Below are positions 28,960-37,755 of a stretch of DNA of 64,000 nt, in pieces. The position numbers and the translations under genes were made by a program. The notes under the pieces were generated by a model. It was not told the DNA's origin and searched no databases. It worked only from the letters and a program-made list of their open reading frames with translations. Position 1 is the first letter of the stretch. Every line of letters begins with the position of its first letter. This DNA comes from QHXQ01 sp036389395 (lineage in GTDB: Bacteria > Acidobacteriota > Blastocatellia > Pyrinomonadales > Pyrinomonadaceae): positions 54,052 to 118,051 of the forward strand of contig DASVPY010000050.1 of assembly GCA_036389395.1 (NCBI GenBank), read 5' to 3'.

Positions 28960-30354
28960 TTATTGTCCCGATACTAAGAACACGTCCCAGGCCCAGCGCC
29001 CGACCTGTGCGCCGTGTACGTCTTTAACTTTGGCCCGGTAGCGGAACTGGTTGCCGTACTGGTCTGCCCGTTTAGACTCTTTATAATTGAGGTCTAAGGC
29101 GGCCAGCCCAAGGTCAGATAGCGAGCGCAACTCGCCAAGCTCGGAGACACCGTTATGATTTGTATCCTGCCAGAGCCGTAAATACGCGAATACGGTATCT
29201 CGGTTATCAATTAAGCCGTCGGAGTTGCCGCCTTGCGTCGCCTTGTCATACTCGGCCAACGCAAGGAAACCGTTCGGCTGTGCTCCTTGTGGCGGGGCGG
29301 GCTGTGGCGTGAGGTTGCCGAATAATTCCTGTCCATTGTCTATCGTGCCGTTGGCGTTGCGGTCGAGCGCGAGCCACGCGTCGTCCGAGCCGGCGCGCGT
29401 CCACGCTAGCTGTTCCGGCGTTCCCCCGCCGGGTAAATCGAACCTGACGCCGCCCGCCGCGTCCGTGAGCGCGAAGCCGTCGCCGGCCACGTCCACGAGG
29501 ACGGGCGAGCCCAGGTCACAGAAACAGTACTCGTCATCCCAAAAGCCGTGCCGGTAGGCGCAGGCCGCGCGCTCGGCGGCGGTCGGCCTGTTGCAGACGC
29601 AGCAGCCGCCGACGTAGGCCCGCCGCCCCGGACAGCCGGTCTCCGGGTACGAGGTGAAGTCCGCGTACACCTCACAGGCGGGTGGCGGCGTGGGCGTGGG
29701 CGTGGGACAGTAGACGGATGAAATGACAGTATCATCGCAGGGGGCGATTCGGGAAGTGACGCGCGCACTCATGATAGTCTGTTCCGGATCGGCGTCATAC
29801 GAATCGGCCAAGTAGAAGGTGTGGCCCGCCTCGTGCCGCATGACCGACTTGAGCGGGGAAGCAAAACTTGTCAGCGTTACGTCAGTCCGCAGCAAGGTAT
29901 AGGCGTTGGCCGTCTTATAAAAGTTAGTGCCGGGCGCGCGGCCGCCCCGCGTCCCTGACTCACCGGCTTCTGTCGGTAACTCTTGCAGGGTGGCTCTGGA
30001 AATGTAATAAGTATCGGCCGCCGTACCCCACGGGCGGGTGAAGGCGGCCTCGCCGCCGTTGGTGAAATGGACTCGGGCACAGCCTGTGAAGTGAAAGACC
30101 GGACTTTCAAACTCTGCGAGGACGGCCATGATGGCGCTCCGCTCGTCGTCGGAAAAGTCCCCGGCGTGAAACACTACCTGTACCTGCTGCCCGCTCACCC
30201 AACGCGCCACGTCGGGGCTGCTGACCTCCGCAAAGGTGACAGGGAACGGACAGCCGTCTAATTGGCCACTGGCCCTCGGCGTGAGTAACATCGTGCCGGT
30301 GAAGACGAGAGCAGCCAAGACTGGCAGGTAAAAACGGGGGCGTTTAGCTGGCAT
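28960..30354 (-). CDS. Secreted matrixin-like zinc metalloprotease with Ca-binding-type C-terminus
   Basis: A 464-residue exported protein. The signal peptide ends near RASGQ. Around residue 175 is VMRHEAGHTFYLADSYD, an HExGH...D zinc site of the metzincin/matrixin type, followed by a Met (TIMSAR) compatible with a Met-turn. A Pro-Thr linker and a Cys-rich segment follow. The C-terminus holds LDRNANGTIDNGQELFG and WQDTNHNGVSE, Asp/Asn-rich loops resembling EF-hand or dockerin-like calcium sites. Codon use here is clearly more AT-rich than neighbouring genes, suggesting later acquisition. It is last in a two-gene unit. Confidence 0.8.
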   Translation of the reverse strand: MPAKRPRFYLPVLAALVFTGTMLLTPRASGQLDGCPFPVTFAEVSSPDVARWVSGQQVQVVFHAGDFSDDERSAIMAVLAEFESPVFHFTGCARVHFTNGGEAAFTRPWGTAADTYYISRATLQELPTEAGESGTRGGRAPGTNFYKTANAYTLLRTDVTLTSFASPLKSVMRHEAGHTFYLADSYDADPEQTIMSARVTSRIAPCDDTVISSVYCPTPTPTPPPACEVYADFTSYPETGCPGRRAYVGGCCVCNRPTAAERAACAYRHGFWDDEYCFCDLGSPVLVDVAGDGFALTDAAGGVRFDLPGGGTPEQLAWTRAGSDDAWLALDRNANGTIDNGQELFGNLTPQPAPPQGAQPNGFLALAEYDKATQGGNSDGLIDNRDTVFAYLRLWQDTNHNGVSELGELRSLSDLGLAALDLNYKESKRADQYGNQFRYRAKVKDVHGAQVGRWAWDVFLVSGQ

Positions 30355-30385
30355 GAGGGTTTGCAGCTTGCTGACGGGTTGGGCA

Positions 30386-31132
30386 TCACTGCGCAGACGC
30401 GGAGATGACGCCGCGCACGTCGTTCAGTAGCTTGGCCTCGGCCGCCCCGTGATAAGCATTCATGGGGTGGCCGGGGCCAGGGTTATCCAGTAACCACACG
30501 CGCCCGGCACGTAATTCGTATCCGGTTAACAACTGGCAGGCCTCTGCTTCGCAGTTAAGAAATAACAGGTATTGACGGCCGGCGCGCGGCATACCCAGCC
30601 CGGCAACGGAGTACTGGCCTAACTTGCCTGAGGGGAAGCGCACCGCCCCGCCGAGCCTGTCCGCAGTTACCGTATTGCCGACATCGAGTCCGGCTGAAGG
30701 GGCACCCTTTAAGACTTCGGCCAGCCTGACGCTGAACTCCGAGTAAACGCCCGTCTTATCGTTCGACAGATAGGCCTGCGCGGCAGTTACCTGACCGAGA
30801 ACTATCGTGTTGCTCTGCGCGACGGGCAGGGCGGGCAGGTGGGCAACCCCGTTACTTGTTATCGTCGTGGATTCGTAAGAGGGATCAACCGCGAGTCTTG
30901 AGTTATCGAATTTTTTCCCCCGCGCTCGCCGCCGCGTGCGCGTCTCCGGGTCGGGCGGCTCTGGCGCGTCATAGTCCGCCACCGGGAGTTGTGACGCGGC
31001 CTCGCCCTGTTGTTGCTCGCGCGGCGGCGCTTGCGCAGGTCCGCCCGGCTGCCCCTGCTGGCGCAGGGCCGCGACGACCGTGACGGCCACGTAGAACACA
31101 AGGAAGAGACCGATTAGCCTATGGACTCGCAT
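30386..31132 (-). CDS. Unknown exported or membrane-anchored protein, 248 residues
   Basis: ATG 31132 has AAGGAG seven nt upstream, which is why the longer frame is not used. The N-terminus LIGLFLVFYVAVTVVAAL is a signal or anchor. A Gln/Pro-rich linker follows, then a beta-rich domain (NTIVLGQVTAAQAYLSNDKT, VYSEFSVRLAEVLKG, YLLFLNCEAEACQLL) that resembles proteins of unknown function found near secreted proteases. It is 31 nt upstream of the matrixin-like gene, so they are co-transcribed and may act together, for example as a partner or chaperone. Lower GC than the window average. Confidence 0.7.
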   Translation of the reverse strand: MRVHRLIGLFLVFYVAVTVVAALRQQGQPGGPAQAPPREQQQGEAASQLPVADYDAPEPPDPETRTRRRARGKKFDNSRLAVDPSYESTTITSNGVAHLPALPVAQSNTIVLGQVTAAQAYLSNDKTGVYSEFSVRLAEVLKGAPSAGLDVGNTVTADRLGGAVRFPSGKLGQYSVAGLGMPRAGRQYLLFLNCEAEACQLLTGYELRAGRVWLLDNPGPGHPMNAYHGAAEAKLLNDVRGVISASAQ

Positions 31133-31242
31133 CCTACTGCTCCTTACAACTCCGCGCCGACGAGAGGCTATCTGAGTAATCAGGCTATTAGGAATTAAAT
31201 CTGCCGGGTGAGAGCTGCGCTGACGAATTTCAGCGAAAGTCA

Positions 31243-31271
31243 TTTGTACACTTCGCATATTTCACTGTCAA
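31243..31271 (-). promoter_or_regulatory. Sigma-70-type promoter for the protease operon
   Basis: On the minus strand, TTGACA (31271-31266), 17 nt, TACAAA (31248-31243), 111 nt before ATG 31132. A perfect -35 box with ideal spacing makes this one of the clearest promoters in the window. Confidence 0.6.
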
Positions 31272-31405
31272 GAAATACTTTCCCTCTTCCTTGCTATTAC
31301 TTGTCGCTGCATTGATAGCTAAACTCTTCAAGCGAAATAATGCCCGAAATACGCGGCTTCTCGTGCATCAAGGGTTTAGCTAATAATGCATCGCTCTGTA
31401 AGTTT

Positions 31406-31426
31406 GCCCACGTGGGCTGTTAGAAT
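31406..31426 (+). promoter_or_regulatory. Palindrome plus -10-like box before tsaD
   Basis: A perfect 12-bp palindrome GCCCACGTGGGC (31406-31417) is followed 3 nt later by TAGAAT (31421-31426), 57 nt before ATG 31483. It may be an operator overlapping the promoter. The rest of 31133-31482 is relatively AT-rich and holds no gene. Confidence 0.4.
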
Positions 31427-31482
31427 GTGGCGGCCGCCCGAACCGGCGGCCTTATCTGCATTTGGGAGTTAGTTCGGCATAT

Positions 31483-32559
31483 ATGCTGGTGCTAGGGATC
31501 GAAAGCTCTTGCGACGAGACGGCCGCGGCCGTGGTGCGCGACGGGCGCGAGTTGGTGTCGTCGGTCATCTCGTCGCAGGTGGAGACGCACAGGCGGTTCG
31601 GCGGCGTCGTGCCGGAGTTGGCGTCGCGCGAGCACCTGGACAAGATCGTGCCGGTGGTCGCGGAGGCGTTCGCGCGCGCGGGCGTGACGCAGGACGAGTT
31701 GGACGGCATCGCCGTCACGCAGGGGCCGGGGCTGGTCGGCTCGCTCCTCGTCGGACTGTCTTACGCGAAGGCGATGGCTTACGCGCTGGGCAAGCCCCTG
31801 GTCGGCGTCAACCACATCGAAGGGCACATCTACTCGGTCGTCTTCGAGAACCCGCCCATCGCGTACCCGGCGTTTGCGCTCGTCGTGTCGGGCGGGCACA
31901 CGAACCTCTTCCTCCTGCCGGAGCCGGGGCGCTACAAGGTGCTGGCGCGGACGCGCGACGACGCGGCGGGCGAGGCTTACGATAAGGTAGCGAAGCTACT
32001 CGGTCTCGGCTATCCGGGCGGCCCCGTCATCGAGCGGCTCGCGCGCGAGGGCGACCCGCGCGCCGTGCCCTTCAGCGTCCCGCGCATGGGCGACGGCCGG
32101 CCCGACTTCAGCTTCAGCGGCTTGAAGACCGCGGTCTCGAAACACGTGCGCGAGACCGGACTGCGGCCCGTCGCGCCGGGCGAGGAGCCGTCGCAGGCGA
32201 TCAAGGATTTGGCGGCCAGTTTCCAGTCGGTCGTCATCCGCTCGCTCGTCGGCACGACCGAGCGGCTGGCGCGCGCGCACGCGCCGCGCACGCTCATCGT
32301 CGCGGGCGGCGTGGCCTGCAACAAGGCGTTACGCGCGGCCGCGGCCGAAGCGTGCGCGCGGCTCGGCATCCCGGCCTACTTCCCTTCGCCGCACCTCTCG
32401 ACTGACAACGCCGCCATGATCGCCGCCGCCGGCACGGTCAAACTCCTCACGGGCGAGCGCGCCGGCTTCGACCTCAACGCCGACGTGTCGCTGCGCCTCG
32501 GCAACGTGGACGTGGAACGCGACGCCGCCGAACGCGGGCGCGTGCATTACAGGCAGTGA
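31483..32559 (+). CDS. tsaD: tRNA N6-adenosine threonylcarbamoyltransferase TsaD
   Basis: A 358-residue ASKHA-fold protein. It has MLVLGIESSCDETAAAVV, the metal-binding GVNHIEGHIYS (His111, His115), LVVSGGHTNLFLL and GGVACNKALR. It transfers the threonylcarbamoyl group to A37 of ANN-decoding tRNAs, with TsaB and TsaE (tsaE is at 12.8 kb). ATG 31483 gives the standard N-terminus. Confidence 0.96.
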   Translation: MLVLGIESSCDETAAAVVRDGRELVSSVISSQVETHRRFGGVVPELASREHLDKIVPVVAEAFARAGVTQDELDGIAVTQGPGLVGSLLVGLSYAKAMAYALGKPLVGVNHIEGHIYSVVFENPPIAYPAFALVVSGGHTNLFLLPEPGRYKVLARTRDDAAGEAYDKVAKLLGLGYPGGPVIERLAREGDPRAVPFSVPRMGDGRPDFSFSGLKTAVSKHVRETGLRPVAPGEEPSQAIKDLAASFQSVVIRSLVGTTERLARAHAPRTLIVAGGVACNKALRAAAAEACARLGIPAYFPSPHLSTDNAAMIAAAGTVKLLTGERAGFDLNADVSLRLGNVDVERDAAERGRVHYRQ

Positions 32560-32563
32560 AAGG

Positions 32564-32682
32564 CTGTTAGTGGTTAGCTGTTAGTTGTTAGTTGTTCTTG
32601 GTCGCGTATGCTGACAGCCTTCGTTTAGGCTCTCAGCTACGCAACGAGAACAAATAACAACTAACCATTAACCACTATCAAA
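32564..32682. repeat. HIR-8, heptad inverted repeat, word TTAGTTG
   Basis: Left GGCTGTTAGTGGTTAGCTGT followed by TAGTTGT units; right ACAAATAACAACTAACCATT then AACCACTA. It lies between convergent genes, followed directly by a GC hairpin. The word is shared with HIR-16. Confidence 0.88.
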
Positions 32683-32690
32683 CGTGACAA

Positions 32691-32722
32691 GAGCCGCCCG
32701 AGCCGTGAAGGCCGGGCGGCTC
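32691..32722. terminator. GC hairpin between convergent genes
   Basis: GAGCCGCCCG (32691-32700) pairs with CGGGCGGCTC (32713-32722). There is no real T-run on either side, so terminator strength is uncertain. Confidence 0.5.
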
Positions 32723-32802
32723 GTTGTGCCGGCGGGGGTGCGAGGGTCGGCGCGCTAATGAAAGCGCGCCAACGCCCCACCAGCAAAGTCGGCGCGGCGG
32801 GC

Positions 32803-33162
32803 TTACGGGCGCGGCGCGCGCGCCACGGCGCTCCCCGCCTGCTGCGTGACTTCGATCTGTTTGGCGAACTTGACGGAGCGCGTCTCGTCCAGATCGACCG
32901 TGACCACGTCGTCCTTGCGCAACTCGCCGCACGAGACGAAGCGGTCGCCGCGCTTGACGCGCGTGCTCGCGCGGTCAACCCCGATCACGTGCTCGACGCC
33001 CGTGCGCGCCACGACCGAGATGTGCTCGTCCTGCACCTCGACGACGCGCGCGCCGACCAGCCGCACGTCCGTGTCCTCTTCCTCGTGCGTCGCCGCGCGG
33101 GCCGCCCCGCAGAGCGCGAGCGCCAGCGCGACGCCCAACGCCACAGTCCTCGTCCGCTTCAT
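32803..33162 (-). CDS. Small exported protein, 119 residues
   Basis: ATG 33162 follows GGAGG at good spacing. A clear signal peptide (VALGVALALALCGAARA) is followed by a small beta-rich domain (VGARVVEVQDEHISVVARTG, VTVDLDETRSVKFAKQIEVT) similar in style to DUF5666/OB-like periplasmic proteins. No catalytic residues are visible. It is transcribed alone and convergent with tsaD. Confidence 0.7.
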   Translation of the reverse strand: MKRTRTVALGVALALALCGAARAATHEEEDTDVRLVGARVVEVQDEHISVVARTGVEHVIGVDRASTRVKRGDRFVSCGELRKDDVVTVDLDETRSVKFAKQIEVTQQAGSAVARAPRP

Positions 33163-33461
33163 GCCCGTCGCCTCCGTCGTGAGACCGCCCGTAGAGTCCT
33201 TCGGCGCTAACGCGTGTACGCTGGGCAACCGTCATGCCGCGGCGGCGCGGCGAGTCGTGAGTAAGCCGAAACCGTGGAGAATCAGGCGGATTATGCGGCT
33301 CTTGCGCCGCCGCTTAGCCCCCGCCCCGGCCGCGCGCGGCCGTACGCGGCGCAGACGGTTTGTATTGATGCGGGACGGACAACAATGCAGTTTGAGCGGC
33401 CGTTGAAGCTCGCCTACTCACTGCCGCAAAATTCACGCACCACGCCGAAGCACCCCAAAGC
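33163..33461. other. Spacer with no supported gene
   Basis: Several short open frames exist but none has a ribosome binding site or recognisable content. The region separates two minus-strand transcription units and carries upstream sequence of the small exported protein. Confidence 0.45.
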
Positions 33462-33493
33462 AAAAAGGGCCGCCCCACGACGGGAGCGGCCCT
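33462..33493 (-). terminator. Rho-independent terminator of the heat-shock operon
   Basis: On the minus strand, AGGGCCGC (33493-33486), loop of 12 nt, GCGGCCCT (33473-33466), then TTTT. It lies 22 nt after the dnaJ stop. Confidence 0.8.
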
Positions 33494-33514
33494 CGAACCT
33501 GTTTCGGCCACGAC

Positions 33515-34636
33515 TCAGCCGAAGATGTCACGCACCTTGTCCATCAGGCCTTTGTCGGCGAGGTCGTGGTCTTCGATCTTGGCCAACTCTTCGAGCAGCC
33601 GGCGCTGCTCGCGCGTCAGCGTGGTCGGCGTGCGCAGCGTGACCGAGACGTAGAGGTCGCCGTGGCCGCGGCCGCCGAGGACGGGCATCCCCTGCCCCTT
33701 CAGGCGGAAGACCGTGCCGGTCTGCGTGCCCGCGGGGATTTTGAGCGCCTGCGTGCTGTTGAGCGTCTCGACCGTGACCTCCGCGCCGAGCGCCGCCTGC
33801 GCGAACGAGACGGGGACGGAGGTGTAGAGGTTGCTGCCCTGCCGCTCGAACCGCTCGTGCTCCTTGACGTGGATGACGACGTAGAGGTCGCCCGCCGGCC
33901 CGCCCTGCGCGCCGCCCTCGCCCTCGCCCGTCAGGCGCAGGCGCGAGCCGGTCTCGACGCCGGCCGGAATCTTCACCTCCATCTGCTTCTCGCGCTCGAC
34001 GCGCCCCTCGCCGCGGCAGTCCGCGCACGGGTGCTTGACGATGCGCCCCGTGCCCCGGCACGCGCCGCACGTCCGCGCCACGGAGAAGAAACCTTGCTGG
34101 TAACGCACCTGCCCGACGCCGCCGCACGTGGCGCAGGCTTCGGGCTGCGTGCCCGCCTTCGCGCCCGTGCCCTTGCACGTGTCGCAGCTCTCAAGGCGCG
34201 GCAGGCGCAGTTGCGCGGTCAGCCCGGCGGCCGCCTCTTCCAGCGTGATCTCAAGGTCGTAGCGCAGGTCGGCCCCGCGTTGCGCGGCGCTGCGCCGCCC
34301 GCCGCCGCCGCGCCCGCCGAACACGTCGCCGAAGCCGAACAGGTCGGAGAGGATGTCTTCGATGCCGCCGAAGCCCTGCGCGCCCCAAGCGCCCGCGCCC
34401 GCCGCGCTCGAAGAGACGCCCGCGTGCCCGAAGCGGTCGTAGCGCGCCCGCTGCTCGCCGTCCGACAGGACGGAGTAAGCCTCGGCCGCCTCTTTGAACT
34501 TCTCCTCGGCCTCTTGGTCGCCTGGATTCTTGTCCGGGTGGTACTTGACGGCGAGCCGCCGGTAGGCGCTCTTCAACTCCTGCTCGGTCGCCGCGCGGCT
34601 CACGCCCAAGACTTCGTAATAATCGCGTTTACTCAT
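33515..34636 (-). CDS. dnaJ: Chaperone DnaJ (Hsp40)
   Basis: A 373-residue type I J-protein. The J-domain has His33-Pro34-Asp35 (KYHPDKNPGD), then a Gly/Ala-rich region. Four CxxCxGxG zinc repeats follow (CDTCKGTG, CATCGGVG, CGACRGTG, CADCRGEG), then the substrate-binding C-terminal domain. It stimulates DnaK ATPase and delivers unfolded clients. It is last in hrcA-grpE-dnaK-dnaJ, separated from dnaK by a 170-nt gap filled by HIR-9. Confidence 0.97.
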   Translation of the reverse strand: MSKRDYYEVLGVSRAATEQELKSAYRRLAVKYHPDKNPGDQEAEEKFKEAAEAYSVLSDGEQRARYDRFGHAGVSSSAAGAGAWGAQGFGGIEDILSDLFGFGDVFGGRGGGGRRSAAQRGADLRYDLEITLEEAAAGLTAQLRLPRLESCDTCKGTGAKAGTQPEACATCGGVGQVRYQQGFFSVARTCGACRGTGRIVKHPCADCRGEGRVEREKQMEVKIPAGVETGSRLRLTGEGEGGAQGGPAGDLYVVIHVKEHERFERQGSNLYTSVPVSFAQAALGAEVTVETLNSTQALKIPAGTQTGTVFRLKGQGMPVLGGRGHGDLYVSVTLRTPTTLTREQRRLLEELAKIEDHDLADKGLMDKVRDIFG

Positions 34637-34645
34637 GTGTTAATT

Positions 34646-34804
34646 GCCGTGACAGGTGACAGGTGAAAACCGTAAACCGTCACAGGTGACAGGATAAAGC
34701 CTCAGCCCGTCACTTGTCATCTGCGGCGTCCTAACGACCACGGCCGCCCGCGTCAGCGGACGACCGTGTAAACCATCAACTCGTCACTCGTCACTTGTCA
34801 CTGC
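34646..34804. repeat. HIR-9, heptad inverted repeat, word GTGACAG
   Basis: Units GTGACAG GTGACAG GTGA near 34649 and 34680 face units CGTCACTTGTCA near 34708 and CGTCACTCGTCACTTGTCAC at about 34782. More than two arms are present, so alternative pairings are possible. It sits between dnaK and dnaJ inside the operon. Confidence 0.85.
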
Positions 34805-34806
34805 TT

Positions 34807-36681
34807 TTAGTACCGCTCGTAGGCCGGGTCTTTGCCGTCCTTACCGCCGGGCTGGCCCGCGCCGTTCGCGCCGCCGCTCGGCATGTTGAGCAGCGCGGTC
34901 GTGACGATGGTGGCGATGCGCTCGACCTGCGTGAGCGCGGCGCGCAGCTCGTCCTCGTCATCCGACTGCGCGAGCGCGGCGCTGCGCTCGAAGACCTCTT
35001 GCGCGTCGGCGCGTTCGTCGGCGGTCAGCAGCGCGCCGACCTCGCGGAAGGTGCGCTGCGTGTTGCGCGCGAGGCTGTCGAGCCGGTTGCGCAGCGCGAT
35101 CAACTCCTTCGTGTGCTGGTCGCGCGTGGCGTTGCGCGCGGCCTCGGCGATGAGTACGTCTATCTCGTCGGGCGACAGCCCGGAGGTCGGCGTGATGCGC
35201 ATCTGCTGCTGGCGGCCCGACGCCTTGTCCTGCGCCGAGACGCTGAGGATGCCGTTGGCGTCCACCTCGAAGACGACCTCGATCTGCGGCCCGCCGCGCG
35301 GCCCCGGCGGGATGCCGACCAACTCGAACTTGCCCAAGCTGCGGTTGCCCGCCGCGATCTCGCGCTCGCCTTGCAGGACGTGAATCTCGACCGACGACTG
35401 GTTGTCCACGACGGTCGTGAACGTCAGGCTGTTGCGCAAAGGGATCGTCGAGTTGCGCTCGATGAGCTTCGTGCAGAGACCGCCACGCGTCTCGACGCCG
35501 AGGCTGAGCGGCAGCACGTCGAGCAGCACGATGTCTTTGACTTCGCCGGTGAGCACGCCGCCCTGTATGGCCGCGCCCATGGCGACGACTTCGTCGGGGT
35601 TGATCTCGGCGGACGGCTCGCGCCCGAAAATCTCGCGCACCGTGCGCCCGATGATCGGCGAGCGCGTCTGCCCGCCGACGAGCAAGACCTTCTCGATGTC
35701 GTTCGGTTGCAGCTTCGCGTCCCAGAGCGCCTTCTGGCACGGCTCGATGGTCTGCTCGACGAGATCGGCGACCAGCGTCTCGAACTGCGTGCGCGTCAAG
35801 GTCTGGCTGAAGTGCTTCGGCCCCGATGCGTCCGCCGCGATGAAGGGCAGGTTGATGTTCGTCTCGGTCAGAGACGACAGCTCGCACTTGGCGCGCTCGG
35901 CCGCCTCCTTCAGCCGTTGCAGCGCGAGCCGGTCTTCGCGCAGGTCTATGCCGGTCTCGGTGCGGAACTGCTCGACCATCCAACCGATGATCCGCTCGTC
36001 GAAGTCCTCGCCGCCGAGGAACGTGTTGCCCGAAGTGGCCAAGACCTCGAAGACGCCGTCGCTCAGCTCCAGGATCGACACGTCGAACGTGCCGCCGCCG
36101 AGGTCGTAGACGACGATGCGCTCGGAGCCGGCCCGCCCCAGCCCGTAGGCGAGCGCCGCGGCCGTCGGCTCGTTGATGATGCGCTCGACGCGCAGGCCCG
36201 CGATCTTGCCGGCGTCGCGCGTCGCCTGGCGCTGCGCGTCGTCGAAGTAGGCGGGCACGGTGATGACGGCCTCGCTGATCTGTTCGCCGAGGAAGTCTTC
36301 GGCCGCCGCCTTCAGGCGTTGGAGCACGAGACCCGATATCTCCTGCGGGCTGTAGACGCGCCCCTGCACGGTGAGGCGCGCGTCGCCGTTCTGCGCCTCG
36401 CCGATCTCGAAGGGCGTGGTCTGGCGCGCGCGCTGCACTTCGGGCGCGTCGTACCTGCGCCCGATGAGCCGCTTGACGGCGTAGACGGTGTTGGCGGCGT
36501 TCGTCACCGCCTGGCGCTTGGCGATCTGCCCGACGAGCCGCTCGCCCTTGTCCGTGAAGCCGACGACCGACGGCGTGGTGCGCCCGCCCTCTTTGTTCGG
36601 GATGATCTGCACCGCGCCGCCTTCCAGCACGGCCACGCAGCAGTTCGTCGTGCCCAGATCGATGCCGATTACTTTGCCCAT
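34807..36681 (-). CDS. dnaK: Chaperone DnaK (Hsp70)
   Basis: A 624-residue Hsp70. The nucleotide-binding domain has IGIDLGTTNCCVAVLEGG, NEPTAAALAYGLG and VYDLGGGTFDVSI. The substrate-binding domain follows from about residue 390 (VLLDVLPLSLGVETRGG), then a helical lid. The tail is Gly-rich and ends KDPAYERY rather than the common EEVKD-like end. It works with DnaJ and GrpE in folding. The HIR-10 arm ends about 10 nt before the start codon, and no clear Shine-Dalgarno is seen. Confidence 0.97.
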   Translation of the reverse strand: MGKVIGIDLGTTNCCVAVLEGGAVQIIPNKEGGRTTPSVVGFTDKGERLVGQIAKRQAVTNAANTVYAVKRLIGRRYDAPEVQRARQTTPFEIGEAQNGDARLTVQGRVYSPQEISGLVLQRLKAAAEDFLGEQISEAVITVPAYFDDAQRQATRDAGKIAGLRVERIINEPTAAALAYGLGRAGSERIVVYDLGGGTFDVSILELSDGVFEVLATSGNTFLGGEDFDERIIGWMVEQFRTETGIDLREDRLALQRLKEAAERAKCELSSLTETNINLPFIAADASGPKHFSQTLTRTQFETLVADLVEQTIEPCQKALWDAKLQPNDIEKVLLVGGQTRSPIIGRTVREIFGREPSAEINPDEVVAMGAAIQGGVLTGEVKDIVLLDVLPLSLGVETRGGLCTKLIERNSTIPLRNSLTFTTVVDNQSSVEIHVLQGEREIAAGNRSLGKFELVGIPPGPRGGPQIEVVFEVDANGILSVSAQDKASGRQQQMRITPTSGLSPDEIDVLIAEAARNATRDQHTKELIALRNRLDSLARNTQRTFREVGALLTADERADAQEVFERSAALAQSDDEDELRAALTQVERIATIVTTALLNMPSGGANGAGQPGGKDGKDPAYERY

Positions 36682-36690
36682 ATTTCTCTA

Positions 36691-36839
36691 GGTGACGGGT
36701 GACAGGTGACAGGTGACAGGAGAGAACTCCTTTCACGGCGAAAGCCTGACACCGGCAGGAGGGTTAATGCGTGACGTGTGCAGGGCGACGGGCGCGGGAG
36801 GCTTTTAACCTGTCGCCCGTCGCCCGTCACCCGTCACTG
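36691..36839. repeat. HIR-10, heptad inverted repeat, word GTGACAG
   Basis: Left GGTGACGGGTGACAGGTGAC plus further units; right CTGTCGCCCGTCGCCCGTCA then CCCGTCACTGT. The right arm overlaps the grpE stop codon and the left arm abuts the dnaK start region. Same word family as HIR-9 and HIR-11. Confidence 0.88.
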
Positions 36840-37694
36840 TCTGGTTGCGACCTTCACCATGGCGGGGCGGATCAGGCGGTCGCCGAGTCGGTAGCCGCGT
36901 TGGACTTCCTGCGCGACCGTGTCGGGCGCGTGCTCGCCCGACGGCTCGGTCGCGATGGCCTCGTGGATGTGCGGGTCGAAGGGCTGGCCGACGGTCGGGA
37001 TTTGCTCGACGCCGAGCCGTTCGAGCACGCCGTCCAACTGCTTGCCGATGAGCGAGACGCCGTTGAGGAAGTGGCGGAACTCTTCGGACTCTGTGGCCTC
37101 GGCCGACGCTTCGGCGTCAACCGCGCGGCGCAGGTTGTCGATCACGGGGAGGAGTTGCGCGACCACGTCGGCCACGATCCGCTGGTAGCTCTCGACGCGC
37201 TCGCGCTCCATGCGCTTGCGCGAGTTCTCGAAGTCGGCCTGGCGGCGCGCGAGCACCTCGCGCAACTCCTGCCGCTCGGCGCGGGCGCGCACCAACTCCG
37301 CCTGCAACGCGCGCACTTCTTCCTGGGCCGCCAACAGTTCCGCCTCGGTGGCGAGCGCCATCACGTCCGCGTCAATCTCGACCGCGGCGTCGTCCCCCAT
37401 GTCCGTCCCCCCCGCCCCGTCGCCGGCCGACGCTTGCGCCGAGCGCGGGTTGGTGTCTTGATCCTCGCGGCGTTCGGGCAGGTCTTCGTGGCGCGGCCCG
37501 CCGCCCTCGGTCGGGGCTTCGTCGCCGCCGCTCTCGATCCGCTGTTGCATCTCCGTCTCGTCGTCGTAGGACGACTCGCGCCCCAACTCGTCCGCCGTCT
37601 TGCCGCCGGGCGCGTCGGCCCGCGGCTGCTCCTCGTCCACGAAGCGCACCGGGATGCGGTTCGGCTGCTGCCTGTCTTTGTCGATCATCGCCAT
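36834..37694 (-). CDS. grpE: Nucleotide exchange factor GrpE
   Basis: A 286-residue protein, longer than the usual 180-200 residues. About 110 acidic, disordered residues precede the long coiled coil (LAAQEEVRALQAELVRARAE, FENSRKRMERERVES) and the C-terminal beta domain (GQPFDPHIHEAIATEPS, GYRLGDRLIRPAMVKVA). It releases ADP from DnaK. The stop codon is within HIR-10. ATG 37694 or 37688 could be the start. Confidence 0.95.
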   Translation of the reverse strand: MAMIDKDRQQPNRIPVRFVDEEQPRADAPGGKTADELGRESSYDDETEMQQRIESGGDEAPTEGGGPRHEDLPERREDQDTNPRSAQASAGDGAGGTDMGDDAAVEIDADVMALATEAELLAAQEEVRALQAELVRARAERQELREVLARRQADFENSRKRMERERVESYQRIVADVVAQLLPVIDNLRRAVDAEASAEATESEEFRHFLNGVSLIGKQLDGVLERLGVEQIPTVGQPFDPHIHEAIATEPSGEHAPDTVAQEVQRGYRLGDRLIRPAMVKVATRQ

Positions 37695-37755
37695 CCTGAC
37701 CTGCGCGCGCCGGCCGCCGCCGTCTGCGCTTCCCGCTCCCGTGTCCGCTCGCGCC

